A DNA stretch of 64,000 nt from Alphaproteobacteria bacterium (GTDB lineage: Bacteria > Pseudomonadota > Alphaproteobacteria > SP197): positions 82,801 to 146,800 of the forward strand of contig VGDP01000001.1 in the NCBI GenBank assembly GCA_016869675.1, read 5' to 3'. Each line of letters opens with the position of its first letter. Position 1 is the first letter of the stretch. The translations under genes were made by a program, and so were the position numbers. Shown here in pieces: positions 24,529 through 36,105 of this stretch. The notes under the pieces were generated by a model. That model saw only the letters and a list, made by a program, of their open reading frames with translations, did no database searches and was not told where the DNA came from.

Positions 24529-25394
24529 GCGGCGGCGAGCCCCGCGCCGCGGGCGTGGTCGAGGTAGAGGCCCAGCAGCTTGCGCGTGACCGAACCGGTT
24601 GCGCCGTTGCCGATGGTCTGACCGTCGATGCTGATCACCGGCCGGACGAACGAGGTGGTGCTGGTCAGGAACGCCTCGCGCGCCGCCTTGGCCTCGACGA
24701 CCGTGAATGCCCGCTCAATAACCGGCACGCCATGAGCCCGTGCGAGCCGCAACACCACATCGCGCGTTATGCCGGGCAGTATGTCGGGGCCCAGCGGGCG
24801 GGTCACTGTCCTGCCTTCGCCATCGACGATCCAGGCGTTGGTCGATGCGCCTTCGGTGACCAGCCCCTGGTCGTCCACCATCCAGGCCTCGTAGGCCCTG
24901 GCCTCGGCCGCCGCCTGCTTGGCCATGCAGTTGGCCAGCAGCCCTACGGTCTTCACATCGACCCGCTTCCAGCGCAGATCGGGCAGCGTGACCACGGCGA
25001 CCCCGGCCCAGGTGTCCGCGTCACGCGGCACCGGCATGAGCTTGACCGTGACAACGATCGACGGGCGCAGGGGACCCTTCGGGAAGGCGTGGGCGCGCGG
25101 CGCCACGCCGCGGTTGATCTGCACGTAAACGATGCCGTCCACGAGGCGATTGCGCGCGATGGTCTCGCGCAAGACCGCGCCGAGCGCGGCCTCGGTCATG
25201 GGCATCGCCATGGCCAGGGCTTCGAGCGACCGGCTCAGCCGCGCCAGATGTCCAGGCTCGTCGACCATGCGTCCGCCCAGAACGAACGCGACCTCGTAGA
25301 CGCCGTCGGCGAACTGATAGCCCCGGTCCTCGACGTGCACCTGAGCCTTGGCCTGGGGCACGTAGCGACCGTTGACAAAAGCGATGCGCGACAC
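24525..25394 (-). CDS. dat: D-amino-acid aminotransferase (class IV PLP)
   Basis: Fold-type IV PLP transaminase of 289 residues, probably interconverting D-alanine and D-glutamate. It opens with the typical FVNGRYVP and EDRGYQFADGVYE. The catalytic Lys is in VKTVGLLANCMAKQ (about 148), followed by EGASTNAWIV and PGITRDVVL. The start is GTG with a GGAGG five bases upstream. It lies 12 bp after trkA and is coupled to the HAD gene. Branched-chain aminotransferase activity is less likely given the Dat-like sequence. Confidence 0.87.
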   Translation of the reverse strand: MSRIAFVNGRYVPQAKAQVHVEDRGYQFADGVYEVAFVLGGRMVDEPGHLARLSRSLEALAMAMPMTEAALGAVLRETIARNRLVDGIVYVQINRGVAPRAHAFPKGPLRPSIVVTVKLMPVPRDADTWAGVAVVTLPDLRWKRVDVKTVGLLANCMAKQAAAEARAYEAWMVDDQGLVTEGASTNAWIVDGEGRTVTRPLGPDILPGITRDVVLRLARAHGVPVIERAFTVVEAKAAREAFLTSTTSFVRPVISIDGQTIGNGATGSVTRKLLGLYLDHARGAGLAAA

Positions 25395-25406
25395 GGATCC
25401 TCCGAC

Positions 25407-26783
25407 CTAGAAGAACTCGAAGCGGACCGAGAACAGCTTCTCAAACTTCTTCACCATCTCGGTCTCGGCGAAGATGATGACCCGGTCCTTGGCCTTGATG
25501 ACGGTGTCGCCACGCGGCACGACGACCTTGCCGTCGCGCACGATGGCGCCGATGCGCACACCCTGCGGCAGCTTGGCCTCGCGCATGGGCCGGCCGACGA
25601 TGGGCGAGGTGTCCAGCGCCTCGGCCTCGATGATCTCGGCGATGCCTTCGCGCAGCGAATGGACGGCGCTGATGCGGCCCCGCCGGACGTGCTCCAGGAT
25701 GCGGCTGACCGTCGTCTCGCGCGGGTTCACCGTCACGTCGACGCCGAGCGAACCGATCAGCGCGCCGTAGGTCGAGCTGTTGATGAGCGTCACCGCGCGC
25801 ACCGCCCCGAACCGCTTAGCCAGCAACGACGCCAAGATGTTGACCTCGTCGTCGTTGCTGACCGCGACCACGGTCTCGGTGTTGGCGACGTTGGCTTCCT
25901 CCAGGATATCGCGATCCAGCGCGTCGCCGTGCAGCACCACGGTGCGCGACAACTGGTCGGCGATCTGGGCCGCGCGGTCGCGGTTGATCTCGATGATCTT
26001 GACGTTGACGTTCGGGTGCTCCTCCTCGAACTGGCGCGCGAGGAATAGACCGACATTGCCGCCGCCCACGATCAGGATGCGTCGGGCCTCGCGCTCGCGA
26101 TGGCCGAACGCCGCCATCGCCTGGGACACGCGCTCCGTCGGCGCGACGAAGTAGACCTCGTCGCCGACGCGCAGCGAATCGCCACCGTGCGGCACGACCA
26201 GTCGGTCGCCTCGGATGATGCCAACGACGAACACGCCGAGATCGGGAAACATCTCGGCCAGCCGTTCCAACGGCGTGTCGGCGATTGGGCAGTCCTTCTC
26301 CAGGCGCACGGCGGTGACGCGCACGCGACCCTCGGCGGCCTCGATGACGTCGAGCGCGCCGGGTACGTCGAGCCGGCGCATGATGGCGCGCGCCACCTCA
26401 ATCTCGGGCGAGATGATGACGTCGATCGCCATGCTGTCGCGGCGGAACAAGTCGCGCCATTGCGGCTCCAGGTAGTTCTGTGAGCGCACGCGCGCGATCT
26501 TGGTCGGCACGTTGAACAGGGCGTGCGCCACCTCGCACGCCACCATGTTGACTTCGTCCGCGAAGGTCACGGCGATGATCATGTCGGAATCAGCGGCGCC
26601 CGCCTGCTCAAGCACCGACGGGTACGACGCAAAACCGACCAGGCCCTTCACGTCGAGCGCCGTGGTCACCTTGGCGACCAGATCGGGGTTGATATCGAGC
26701 ACGGTGACGTCGTTGCCCTCGGCCGACAGGCTGCGCGCGATGTTGAAGCCCACCTGGCCCGCGCCACAGATGATCACCTTCAT
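25407..26783 (-). CDS. trkA: Trk system potassium transporter regulatory subunit TrkA
   Basis: Cytosolic peripheral subunit of the Trk K+ uptake system, 458 residues. It has two RCK halves: the first begins with IICGAGQVGFNIARSL and the second with ILIVGGGNVGLFLARQF (about 232), both Rossmann NAD/ATP-binding motifs, each followed by a TrkA-C domain. The ATG at 26783 has AAGGA upstream. It is part of the ntrYX-trkA-hfq block of Alphaproteobacteria; the TrkH/TrkG membrane subunit is not in the window. Confidence 0.96.
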   Translation of the reverse strand: MKVIICGAGQVGFNIARSLSAEGNDVTVLDINPDLVAKVTTALDVKGLVGFASYPSVLEQAGAADSDMIIAVTFADEVNMVACEVAHALFNVPTKIARVRSQNYLEPQWRDLFRRDSMAIDVIISPEIEVARAIMRRLDVPGALDVIEAAEGRVRVTAVRLEKDCPIADTPLERLAEMFPDLGVFVVGIIRGDRLVVPHGGDSLRVGDEVYFVAPTERVSQAMAAFGHREREARRILIVGGGNVGLFLARQFEEEHPNVNVKIIEINRDRAAQIADQLSRTVVLHGDALDRDILEEANVANTETVVAVSNDDEVNILASLLAKRFGAVRAVTLINSSTYGALIGSLGVDVTVNPRETTVSRILEHVRRGRISAVHSLREGIAEIIEAEALDTSPIVGRPMREAKLPQGVRIGAIVRDGKVVVPRGDTVIKAKDRVIIFAETEMVKKFEKLFSVRFEFF

Positions 26784-26814
26784 GGTCGGATCCTTCGCGC
26801 GCCGTCAGGCTGGA

Positions 26815-28227
26815 TCACGAACGCGGTCCGACGCCCGATTGCCGGCCATCGTCGGCGACGCCCAGCGACTTCAGCTTGCGGTGCAAGGCCGATCGTTCCA
26901 TGCCGATGAACGCCGCCGTGCGCGAGATGTTGCCACCGAAACGGCTGAGCTGCGCTTCCAGATACTGGCGCTCGAACATCTCGCGCGCCTCGCGCAACGG
27001 CAGCGCCATGACCTGGCCGCTGCGGTCGGGCTTGAGCGCTTCGGGTGCGCGCACGCCGAGTTCGGGTGGCAGCATGGCGCCGGTGATCGGCGATTGGGCA
27101 TCCCCAGGTGCCATGATCAACAGCCAGTCGATGGCGTTGCGCAGCTGACGGACGTTGCCTGGCCACTCCGCCGCCTGCAATGCGACCAGGGTGTCCTCGG
27201 CGATGGGGCGTACCGGCAGGCCCGCGGCGTCCGCCGCCTTCTGCATGAAGTAGGCCGCAAGCACTGGAACGTCGTCACGCCGCTCGGCCAGCGAGGGTAA
27301 GCGGATCGGCACGACGCTCAAGCGGTAGAACAGATCCTCTCGGAAGGTGCCCGCGGCGATCTCGGCGGCCAGATCGCGGCTCGACGCGGCGATCACGCGT
27401 ACGTCCACGTGCACCTGAGGCCCGCCGCCAACCCGCTGGAACGTCTGGTCCTGCAGCGCGCGCAGGATCTTGCCCTGGGTCTCGCGCGGCATGTCGGCGA
27501 CCTGGTCCAGGAACAGCGTGCCGCCGTGGGCCAGCTCGAAGGTCCCGACCTTGCGCGGGCTTCCGGCACCAAGCGCACCGGCCTCGACTCCGAACAGCTC
27601 GATCTCCATGCGCTCGGGCGCCATGGTCGCCGCGTTCACTGTCACGAAGGGCGACCCCGCGCGCTTCGACTGGGCATGGATCAGCCGTGCCACCACGTCC
27701 TTGCCCGAGCCGGGCGGGCCGGTGACGAGCACGCGGCTTCCCGTCGGTGCCACGCGGCTGATCGCGTTGCGCACCTGCGTCATGGCGGCGCTGCCGCCGA
27801 TCAGGGAGTTGCCGACCGTCGAGTGGTTCAGCAGCTCGGCGTTCTCGCGCCGCAGCCGCGCCGCCTCGATGGCGCGCTCGACGATGACGAGCAGCCGGTC
27901 GGTCTGAAACGGCTTTTCGATGAAGTCGTAGGCGCCCTGCTTGATGGCGTTGACCGCCGTCTCGATCGTGCCGTGGCCGCTGATCACCACGACCGGCAGG
28001 TCCGGATGATCGCGACGGATCAGGTCGAGCATCGTGAGCCCGTCCAATTCGCTGCCCTGCAGCCAGACGTCCAGCAGCATCAGGCTCGGCCGCCGAGCCT
28101 CGAGCGCCTCGAACGCCGAGCGGCTGTCGGCCGCGGTACGGCAGACGAACCCCTCGTCCTCGAGGATGCCGGTCACGAGGCTGCGGATGTCCGCTTCGTC
28201 GTCGACGATGAGGATGTCGAGGCCCAT
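26815..28227 (-). CDS. ntrX: Nitrogen regulation response regulator NtrX (no GAFTGA loop)
   Basis: Response regulator of 470 residues paired with NtrY. The receiver domain starts [13 protein letters not shown] with the phospho-acceptor Asp in [10 protein letters not shown]. The AAA+ domain has Walker [11 protein letters not shown] (about 165-172) and [13 protein letters not shown] (Walker B). The C-terminal Fis-type helix-turn-helix contains [23 protein letters not shown]. Where sigma-54 activators carry GAFTGA, this protein reads [12 protein letters not shown], so classical sigma-54 activation is doubtful; similar loss is known in other alphaproteobacterial NtrX proteins. The ATG at 28227 is chosen because upstream sequence is not family-like. 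Confidence 0.95.
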   Translation of the reverse strand: MGLDILIVDDEADIRSLVTGILEDEGFVCRTAADSRSAFEALEARRPSLMLLDVWLQGSELDGLTMLDLIRRDHPDLPVVVISGHGTIETAVNAIKQGAYDFIEKPFQTDRLLVIVERAIEAARLRRENAELLNHSTVGNSLIGGSAAMTQVRNAISRVAPTGSRVLVTGPPGSGKDVVARLIHAQSKRAGSPFVTVNAATMAPERMEIELFGVEAGALGAGSPRKVGTFELAHGGTLFLDQVADMPRETQGKILRALQDQTFQRVGGGPQVHVDVRVIAASSRDLAAEIAAGTFREDLFYRLSVVPIRLPSLAERRDDVPVLAAYFMQKAADAAGLPVRPIAEDTLVALQAAEWPGNVRQLRNAIDWLLIMAPGDAQSPITGAMLPPELGVRAPEALKPDRSGQVMALPLREAREMFERQYLEAQLSRFGGNISRTAAFIGMERSALHRKLKSLGVADDGRQSGVGPRS

Positions 28228-28249
28228 GACGTTCCGCTCAACCCCTGCC

Positions 28250-30483
28250 CTACCGTGACGACACGGCCGCCCGGTCGGGCGCCTCGCCGCCACGGACCGG
28301 CATGACCACCCGGACGCACGCCCCACCTTCGGCGGCGTCGTCCAAGGTCAGGACGCCGCCGTGATCCTGTACGATCCGCTGCACGATGGCCAGCCCCAAG
28401 CCGGTGCCCTTGGTGCGCGTCGTCACATAGGGTTCGGTCAGGCTGCTGCGCCGGCCGGGCGGCAGCCCGCGCCCGTTGTCGATGACCTCGATCACCACCG
28501 ATGTTCCCCAGACGGTCAGGTTGACCCTCACGCGTCCCGGCGGGTTGGCGCCCGTCGCTGGCTCGGGCCGGCCCTCGATGGCGTCGATGGCGTTCTGCAA
28601 CAGGTTCGTCAGGACCTGGATGATCTGCCGTCCGTCGCATGACACCACCACGGGCGCCGCCGGCAGTTGGCGCTCGAAGGCGATCTCGGGGTGCGCCGTC
28701 TCCTGAAGCAGCGTCGCCTGGGTCACCAGGTCGCCGAGATCCTCCGCCGCGAAGGTCGGCGCCGGCAGTCGGGCGAAGGTCGAGAACTCGTCGACCATGC
28801 GGCCGAGGTTGGTGACCTGGCGCACGATCGTGTCGATGCACGCAGTGAACACCTCCGGATCGACCGTGATCTGCTTGAGATAGCGGCGCTTCAGGCGTTC
28901 GGCGGACAACTGGATTGGCGTCAGTGGATTCTTGATCTCGTGAGCGATTCGTCGCGCGACGTCGGCCCACGCGGCCGTGCGCTGGGCCGCCACCAGAGCG
29001 GACACGTCGTCGAACGTCACGACGAAGCCGGGCGCGTCGCCCGCCACGCGTTCCTCGCGCGTGACCCGCACGAAGAACGTGAGCGCGCGACGATCGCGCT
29101 CCAGCGCGATCTCGTCCTCGGTGTGGCCCTGCGCCGAGGCCCGCGCCGCCTCGAGCGCGGGGGCCGCCTCGGGCATGACCTCGGCGAAGGGCCGACCGGC
29201 GATAGCGTCCTCGGTGGCACCCAGCAGGCGCAACGCGGAGCGATTGGGCAACTCCACCCGGCCATCGGCGCCCAACCCGATGACCCCGGCGGAGACCCCG
29301 GAGAGTACGGATTCGGTGAAGCGTCGCCGGCTGTCGATCTGACGGTTGGCCTCGACCAGCTCGTCGCGCTGGGCCTCGATCTGATCGGTCATGCGGTTGA
29401 ATGAACGGCCCAGCATGCCGATCTCGTCGTCGGTGCGTGTCTCGCGCACGCGCGCGGTCAGGTCGCCGGCGCGCACGCGCTCGGCCGCCACGAGCAGGCC
29501 CGAGATCGGCCGCGCCAGGCCCGTCGCGAAGGTCAGGCCGACCCACACGGCGGCGAAAAGAAGCAGAAGCGCTACGATCACGTAGATCAGCGCGAAGCGG
29601 ATGGTCAGGCCCGAGCGTTGCTGTTCGAGCTGGAAGTACTCGTCGCTCGCCGCGTTGACCCGGTCCATGTGACTGATGACCCGGCTGTCGACGAAGCGTC
29701 CGACGACCAGGTAGGCGTCAACAAGGGTGTCCAGGCGGGTCAGCGCGCGCACGCGGTCGTCGGATTCATCGGTCAGCAGCACCACGTCGGTCGCCGCCGC
29801 CGCGTCCAGGGTCTCGACCGAGATCGGCTCGAGTGTGATGGAAAACGACAGCCCCGAGCGCCCGAAGATCGTGCCGTCGCGCGTGAACACCACCGCCTCG
29901 GTCAGCGAACGAAGGTCCGCCTGGGTCTCGAGGAAGCGGCCGAACAAGGCCGGGTTGTCGAACAGGCTGGCCGAGGAGCGCGCGATGTCGCGCCCCACCG
30001 CCAGAGCATCCGCCCGGATGTTGTTGCGGTGCTCCTCGTGGTACGCGGTGGCGACCTCGACCGATTCCCGCAACGCCGTGCGCACTCGCTCGCTGAACCA
30101 AGCGTCCAGGCCAAACTGGAGGAAGTAGGCCGAGAACACCGCGACCACGATGGTCGGCGTGATGGCGACCAAACCGAACAACGCCACCAGCCGCGTATGC
30201 AACCGTGCGCCCGCCGCACCCCGGCGCCGCTCGGTCCACACCGAGACCAGGCGCCGCAGCACCACGACGCCCAGACACAGCAGCAGGATCAGATCCAGGT
30301 TGAGCAGCAGCAGGACCGTGTCCGTGCCGGGGCCCTGGGGTCCCGACTGGGTCCACACCGTGTAGGTCGCGGCGCTCGAGGTCAGGGCCGCGGCGGTCAG
30401 CGCGAACGCCAGCCGGCCGGTAATCCGCGGGTCGCGCGCGACGGCGCGCAGCCGCGGCCAGGACAGCGCGCTTGTCAACCCGG

Positions 30484-30487
<4 letters not shown>
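28250..30487 (-). CDS. ntrY: Nitrogen regulation sensor histidine kinase NtrY
   Basis: Membrane sensor kinase of 745 residues. Transmembrane segments lie near 20-40, 55-80 and 95-120, followed by an extracytoplasmic sensor region and another helix near 295 (IYVIVALLLLFAAVWVGLTF). Then come HAMP (about 315-370), PAS (about 390-480), the phospho-acceptor His in RIAHEIKNPLTPIQL and an ATPase domain with QVLTNLLQNAIDAI and GTGLGLAIVQRI. The start is GTG at 30487, overlapping the ntrC stop (GTGA). It partners with NtrX 22 bp downstream. Confidence 0.96.
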
Positions 30488-31904
<1,417 letters not shown>

Positions 31905-31908
<4 letters not shown>

Positions 31909-32999
31909 GGCGCCGGTTCCTCGCGCGCGGCGCGCAGCGCGACGCAGAAGGCCGTGCGGCCGGGGCGTGAATCCACCTCGACGGCGCCGCCGTGGTCGGT
32001 CGCGATCGCCGCGACGATGGCCAAGCCCAACCCGCGCCCGGTGCGCCGGGTCGTGGCGAACGTTTCGAACAGGCGCGGCCGCACGGACTCCGGAATGCCC
32101 GGCCCATCGTCCTCGACGGTCACGACGATCGGCATGGCCACGCCGTCACGCCGCCACCCGTGGTCGAAGCCCGTGCGCAACGTGATGGTGCCTTTGGGGC
32201 CGCACGCCTCGGCCGCGTTCTTGACGAGGTTCAGGAACAACTGCACCAGGCGATCGCGGTTGCCTTGGACCGGCGGCAGGGACGGGTCGAACGCATCGCG
32301 GATGGCGATCCCCTTAGCGACGCCCGCTACGGCGACACGACGAACGTGGTCCAGCACCTCGTGGATGTTGACCGGGCCGCGCGGACCGAACGCCGGATCG
32401 CCGATCGCCTCCATGGAATCGACCAGGGCACGGATGCGGTCGGCCTCGGCGACGATCAGAGCGGCGAGCCCGCGCTGGCCCTCGGGCAGGTCCGCGGCGA
32501 CGAGCTGGGCTGCCCCGCGGATGCCCGACAGCGGGTTGCGCACCTCGTGGGCCAGCATCGCGGCCAACCCGGCAAGTGAACGGCCGGCGGAGTCCCGGCC
32601 GATCAGCTCGCCAAGGCGGCGAGCACCCTCCCGTTCGCGCAGCACCACGACCACGTGACCCGCGTCATCGACCCGCACGGCCCGCACGTCGGTCTCGGAC
32701 AGTTCGGCGCGCGGCGAGCGCACCGGCACGTCGTACGCGGTCACCACGCCGCCGTCGTGCCTCGCCCGTTTGATCAGCGGCAGCAGGGCGCCGTCGTCGC
32801 CGACCAGGTCGGCCAGGCCGAGCCCGACCAGGAGACCGGCGGAAAGCGCCAACATCTGTTCCGCCGCCGGGTTGACCTGGCGGATGCGGTCGGCGCCGTC
32901 GATCACGAGCACCGCGTCGGGTACCACCGCCATCACCGCGTCGACGCCGGGCGTCTGGGGCCAGGGCGCGAGCGCGAGGAGCGCGGCGGCGCGGGTCAT
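31905..32999 (-). CDS. ntrB: Nitrogen regulation sensor kinase NtrB
   Basis: Cytosolic histidine kinase/phosphatase of NtrC controlled by PII proteins, 364 residues. A PAS domain occupies about 20-120, the phospho-acceptor His is in [19 protein letters not shown] (about 151), and the ATPase domain shows [20 protein letters not shown] and [12 protein letters not shown]. No membrane segments are present. The start overlaps the dusB stop and its stop overlaps ntrC, the classical nifR3-ntrB-ntrC arrangement. Confidence 0.96.
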
Positions 33000-33982
33000 G
33001 CCGCTTCGCGCTCGACGTGAGGCACGAAGAACGCGCGGATCATCTCGACGACCCGCGCCGGCTGGGCCTCGCGGTTGATCCTTTCGCGGAACTCGGCCGC
33101 ACCGGGCAGGCCCTTGCTGTACCAGCCCAGGTGCTTGCGCGCGATGCGGCTACCGCGCTCGTGGCCATAGTGGACGAGCATGGCGTCGTAATGCTCGAGC
33201 ACCAGCGCGAGCTGCTCGGCCAGGGTCGGATCGGGCAGGCGCACGCCGTCAGCGAGATAGGCGGCGACTTGGCGCGGGAACCACGGCCGTCCGTAGCAGC
33301 CACGCCCGACCATCACACCGTCGGCACCGGATTGGCGAAGCAGCTCGGCCGCGTTCTCGACGGTAACGACGTCGCCGTTGCCGACGACCGGCAGGCTGGT
33401 CGCCTCCTTCACCCGGCGGATGAACGCCCAGTCGGCACTGCCATCGTAGAACTGGCAGCGCGTGCGACCGTGCACCGTGACCATGCGGATGCCCGTGTCT
33501 TCGGCGATGCGCGCCAACTCGGGCGCGTTGCGCGACGCATCGTCCCAGCCGGTGCGCATCTTCAGGGTCACGGGTAGGCGCACGGCCTTGACCACCGCCT
33601 CGAGGATCCTCCCCGCGTGGCCAAGGTCGCGCATCAGCGCCGATCCCGCCTCGCCGTTGACCACCTTCTTGACCGGGCAGCCCATGTTGATGTCGATCAG
33701 CGCGGTGCCACGGTCCTCGTTGAGCCGCGCCGCGTCGGCCATGACGGCCGGCTCGCAGCCCGCGAGCTGCACCGCCATGGGCGCTTCCTCGGGCTCGGTG
33801 CGGGCCATCAGCAGCGACTTGCGCGATTCGCGCACTATGGCCTCGCTGGCGATCATCTCCGAGATTACCAGGGCACCGCCGCGGCGCTTGACCAGGCGAC
33901 GGAACGGCAGGTCGGTGACCCCCGACATGGGGGCCAGCACGACGTTGCTGTCGATGGAGACGGGTCCGATCTGCAGTTTCAT
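32996..33982 (-). CDS. dusB: tRNA-dihydrouridine synthase DusB (NifR3 family)
   Basis: FMN-dependent enzyme reducing uridine to dihydrouridine in the tRNA D-loop, 328 residues. It shows [35 protein letters not shown] with the catalytic Cys, the [18 protein letters not shown]/phosphate region and [14 protein letters not shown]. The ATG at 33982 is preferred over an upstream TTG at 33991. It is the first gene of the ntr operon, and its historical name nifR3 derives from that position. Confidence 0.97.
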   Translation of the reverse strand: MKLQIGPVSIDSNVVLAPMSGVTDLPFRRLVKRRGGALVISEMIASEAIVRESRKSLLMARTEPEEAPMAVQLAGCEPAVMADAARLNEDRGTALIDINMGCPVKKVVNGEAGSALMRDLGHAGRILEAVVKAVRLPVTLKMRTGWDDASRNAPELARIAEDTGIRMVTVHGRTRCQFYDGSADWAFIRRVKEATSLPVVGNGDVVTVENAAELLRQSGADGVMVGRGCYGRPWFPRQVAAYLADGVRLPDPTLAEQLALVLEHYDAMLVHYGHERGSRIARKHLGWYSKGLPGAAEFRERINREAQPARVVEMIRAFFVPHVEREAA

Positions 33983-34063
33983 GCTGCGCAATTCTTAGGC
34001 GATTCTCTGGATTCGCCCAGAATATGTGCAACTCTAGCCGATCCATCTGGCGAAGCAAGTCTT

Positions 34064-34078
34064 TGCTGCGATGCAGCA
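34064..34078 (-). terminator. Small hairpin downstream of the CcsA-like gene
   Basis: TGCTGC-ATC-GCAGCA (minus-strand reading) gives a perfect 6-bp stem immediately after the stop of the CcsA-like gene and before dusB. It is followed by AAAGACTT rather than a T-run, so termination would be weak. The 102-bp gap holding it is also AT-richer than its neighbours and probably contains the dusB-ntr promoter. Confidence 0.3.
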
Positions 34079-34084
34079 GATTCC

Positions 34085-34870
34085 CTATCCGATCAGCACA
34101 TCCTGGACAAACTTGACGCCCGGGTAGGCCAGGGTCAGCAGCAGATAACCGGCCAGGACCCAGTGTGCGGCACGCCGGCCCCGCAGACCGCTGCGCGCAT
34201 GGATGACCAACACCCCGCCTACCGCCAGAAACGCCAGCACCGACAGCACGACCTTGTGGTCCAACGCGGCCGGACCGTGCTGGACCAGCAGGGTTCCGAC
34301 ACCGCTGGCCAGGCCAAGCCCGAACACCACCTCGCCGGCCAGCAGCAGGCGCCATTCCACCGCCTCGCTGTCGGCGATGGAGGGCAGCCCGGGCGGCCAG
34401 CGCAAGGGACGCCGTGCCTTGAGCGCCCGTTCCTGCACCAGGACCGCGACCGCCGCCACCGCCGCGAGCGTCAGCAGGCCGTAGGTCACCACGGCGATAA
34501 GCACGTGGGCGGTGAACCAGGCAAGGTGCGCCACGGGGATGGCGTGCGCCACGGGCACCTGGCTCCAAACCGACGCGGCCAGGGCCAGGATGAACAGATA
34601 GGGATAGCCGAGCGATCCCAGGGCACGGACCCGGGCATCCAGCAAGCAGAACCCCGCGAACAGCGCAGTGGTGGTCCCGATGGTCAGCCACAAGGCGCCG
34701 GAGAACCCGCCGAGCCAACCGTCGGTGATCTGGATCGCGGCCCAGCCGACCGAGCCCACGACGGCCAGGACGACCGCCGGCCACGGCGCCGCGCCGCGCC
34801 GCGCCGCAAGGACGGCGGTGGGCAGAAGCACGAGGGCAACGATAAGATGAAGGACGAGGGAGCCGTGCAT
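34085..34870 (-). CDS. CcsA/YpjD-like inner membrane protein (cytochrome c assembly family)
   Basis: Polytopic membrane protein of 261 residues with about eight hydrophobic segments. The region around residues 110-140 (VAHLAWFTAHVLIAVVTYGLLT) and the late DHKVVLSVLAF segment carry the spaced histidines of the CcsA/CcmC heme-handling family. The closest architecture is the YpjD-type inner membrane protein. The ATG at 34870 was chosen over the longer frame because upstream sequence is hydrophilic and not family-like. Function is unproven; no CcsB or other cytochrome assembly genes are nearby. Confidence 0.75.
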   Translation of the reverse strand: MHGSLVLHLIVALVLLPTAVLAARRGAAPWPAVVLAVVGSVGWAAIQITDGWLGGFSGALWLTIGTTTALFAGFCLLDARVRALGSLGYPYLFILALAASVWSQVPVAHAIPVAHLAWFTAHVLIAVVTYGLLTLAAVAAVAVLVQERALKARRPLRWPPGLPSIADSEAVEWRLLLAGEVVFGLGLASGVGTLLVQHGPAALDHKVVLSVLAFLAVGGVLVIHARSGLRGRRAAHWVLAGYLLLTLAYPGVKFVQDVLIG

Positions 34871-34947
34871 GATGGCACTATAGCAGGCCCGCTCGCGCGG
34901 CCCACGCGTCTTGGCACGGCGCGGGTGTGACACTAGGTTTCGTAGCC

Positions 34948-36105
34948 ATGGCGGAAACCTACGCTTTGATCGTCGCGGCGGGGCGCGGCAGCCGGTTCGG
35001 TGATGCCCTGCCCAAGCAGTATCACCGGTTGAACGGTACCGCCGTACTCGCCCATGCGTCGCGCGCTTTCGCGGCCCATGGCGCGATCGCCGGCGTGCGC
35101 GTGGTGATCCACGAGGCGGACCGTGCTCACTATGACGACGCGTGCGCCGGCCTGGACCTGCTGGAACCCTTGCTGGGCGGCGCCACGCGCCAGGAATCGA
35201 CCCTGCGGGGTCTGGAAAGCCTGGCGCCGCTGAACCCGGCGCGCGTCCTGGTCCACGACGGCGCCCGGCCCTTCGTCGGGCGGGGTGTCATCGACCGCGT
35301 CCTCGCGGCGCTCGACGATCACGCCGGTGCCATCCCGGCCCTGCCGGTGACCGACGCGCTCAAGCGCGCGGCCCCCGAAGCACCCATGATCGCCGCCGCG
35401 GTCGATCGCGCCGGGCTGTGGCGCGCCCAGACACCGCAGGGTTTCCGCTTCACCGCCCTATTGGACGCGCACCGGCGCGCCGCCGGCCAGGACCTGCCCG
35501 ACGACGCGGCGATCGCCCAGGCCGCCGGCCACGCGGTCGCCCTGGTCGCGGGCGACGAGGAGAACGTCAAGATCACCGGACCCGGCGACCTGGCGCGTGC
35601 CCAGCGCGCGCTCGGCGCCTTCGAGACGCGCGTGGGCCAGGGCTTCGACGTGCACCGCTTCGGCCCCGGCGATCACATCATGCTTGGCAACGTGCGCGTA
35701 CCCCACAACCACGGCCTGATCGGCCACTCGGACGCCGACGTGGCTCTGCACGCCCTGATCGATGCGTTGTTGGGCGCGCTCGGCGCAGGCGATATCGGCG
35801 TCCACTTCCCGCCGACGGACGAACGCTGGCGTGGCGCCGATTCCGCCCTGTTCGTCGCCGAGGCGCGGCGCCTGGTCGAGGCGGCGGGTGGCGCTATCGT
35901 CAACGTGGACCTGACGATCATCGGCGAACGGCCGCGCGTCGGCCCCTTTCGCGAAGCGATCCGCGCCCGCGTGGCCAACCTGCTGGGCGTCGCGCCGGCG
36001 CGGGTCAACGTCAAGGCGACTACTACCGAGAAGCTCGGCTTCACAGGCCGCGGCGAGGGTCTGGCCGCCCAAGCCAGTGCGACCATTCGCCTGCCCGCGC
36101 CATGA
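34948..36105 (+). CDS. ispDF: Bifunctional IspD/IspF isoprenoid synthesis enzyme
   Basis: Fused enzyme of the MEP pathway, 385 residues. The N-terminal half (about 1-225) is the CDP-ME synthase IspD with ALIVAAGRGSRFG, VHDGARPF and TPQGFRF. The C-terminal half (about 228-385) is the MECDP synthase IspF beginning VGQGFDVHRFGPGDHI, then HSDADVALHALIDALLGA and TTTEKLGFTGRGEG. This fusion is characteristic of many Alphaproteobacteria. The ATG at 34948 replaces the GTG at 34927. Its stop overlaps the following pgpA start. Confidence 0.97.
   Translation: MAETYALIVAAGRGSRFGDALPKQYHRLNGTAVLAHASRAFAAHGAIAGVRVVIHEADRAHYDDACAGLDLLEPLLGGATRQESTLRGLESLAPLNPARVLVHDGARPFVGRGVIDRVLAALDDHAGAIPALPVTDALKRAAPEAPMIAAAVDRAGLWRAQTPQGFRFTALLDAHRRAAGQDLPDDAAIAQAAGHAVALVAGDEENVKITGPGDLARAQRALGAFETRVGQGFDVHRFGPGDHIMLGNVRVPHNHGLIGHSDADVALHALIDALLGALGAGDIGVHFPPTDERWRGADSALFVAEARRLVEAAGGAIVNVDLTIIGERPRVGPFREAIRARVANLLGVAPARVNVKATTTEKLGFTGRGEGLAAQASATIRLPAP

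Noticed and set aside
28228-28326. 33-residue extension of NtrX upstream of ATG 28227
   Set aside because: It overlaps the end of ntrY, is Arg-rich, and precedes the canonical receiver-domain start ILIVDDEAD.
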